Assembly: GCA_016190285.1 (NCBI GenBank)
Contig: JACPQW010000118.1
Location: forward strand, 1-47,581
Source of the DNA: Candidatus Methylomirabilis oxygeniifera
GTDB taxonomy: Bacteria > Methylomirabilota > Methylomirabilia > Methylomirabilales > Methylomirabilaceae
DNA: 47,581 bases
Direction of reading: 5' to 3'
Under the pieces are notes generated by a model. It did no database searches. It was not told the DNA's origin and saw only the letters and a list, made by a program, of their open reading frames with translations. Of the stretch, positions 47,392 to 47,581 are shown piece after piece. Made by a program: the position numbers and the translations under genes. Position 1 is the stretch's first letter. Every line of letters begins with the position of its first letter.

Positions 47392-47496
47392 GTCATTGCG
47401 AGGGAGCGGTAGCGACCGAGGCAATCTCACCGGTTTTCAAGGCCAGAGAAGCAGAACGGTTGGATTGCCGCGCTCCCGTTGGTCGCTCGCAATGAC
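47392..47496. repeat. REP-like palindromic element, copy 3
   Basis: GTCATTGCGAGGGAGCGGTAGCGACCGAGGCAATCTCAC ... GGATTGCCGCGCTCCCGTTGGTCGCTCGCAATGAC. Confidence 0.92.
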
Positions 47497-47581
47497 GCTC
47501 TTCTCTTGCTTGATAATCTCATCATCCAGTTAAATACCCTTCAAACCGAAGCCCAAGGCGCCTTCGACAATGAAAGCACGG

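Overview
The window is dominated by a large surface-polysaccharide / protein-glycosylation locus, mostly on the minus strand, from a GC-rich bacterium. Taxonomy cannot be fixed from the sequence alone. From left to right it contains: a truncated polyprenyl-phosphate sugar transferase; many GT2/GT4 glycosyltransferases and polytopic GT39-like membrane proteins; an RfbD homologue; two VapC-type toxin-antitoxin modules inserted into the glycan operon; a PIG-L deacetylase; a GNAT protein; a Wzm/Wzt-type ABC exporter; a SPASM radical SAM enzyme and methyltransferases. These are followed by several predicted secreted proteins, a Tat-signal protein, a TPR/PMT-like membrane protein and a BNR/sialidase-like lipoprotein. 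The right part contains an exosortase-H-like protein with an adjacent membrane partner, a B12-binding radical SAM protein, and about 5 kb away a secreted protein with a poly-Thr linker and an IPTLxxWG-like C-terminal sorting signal. This is a candidate enzyme/substrate pair inside a glycan locus. Other notable structure: 11-aa and 35-aa tandem coiled-coil repeats in glycosyltransferase C-termini, heptanucleotide repeats inside a GT4 gene, a 51-bp in-frame duplication in the BNR protein, three copies of a heterotypic palindromic 'GTCATTGCGAG...GCAATC' element, and a short RfbD-like gene remnant. No rRNA, tRNA, CRISPR array or transposase was recognised. All family calls come from reading motifs in the translations; no database search was run.
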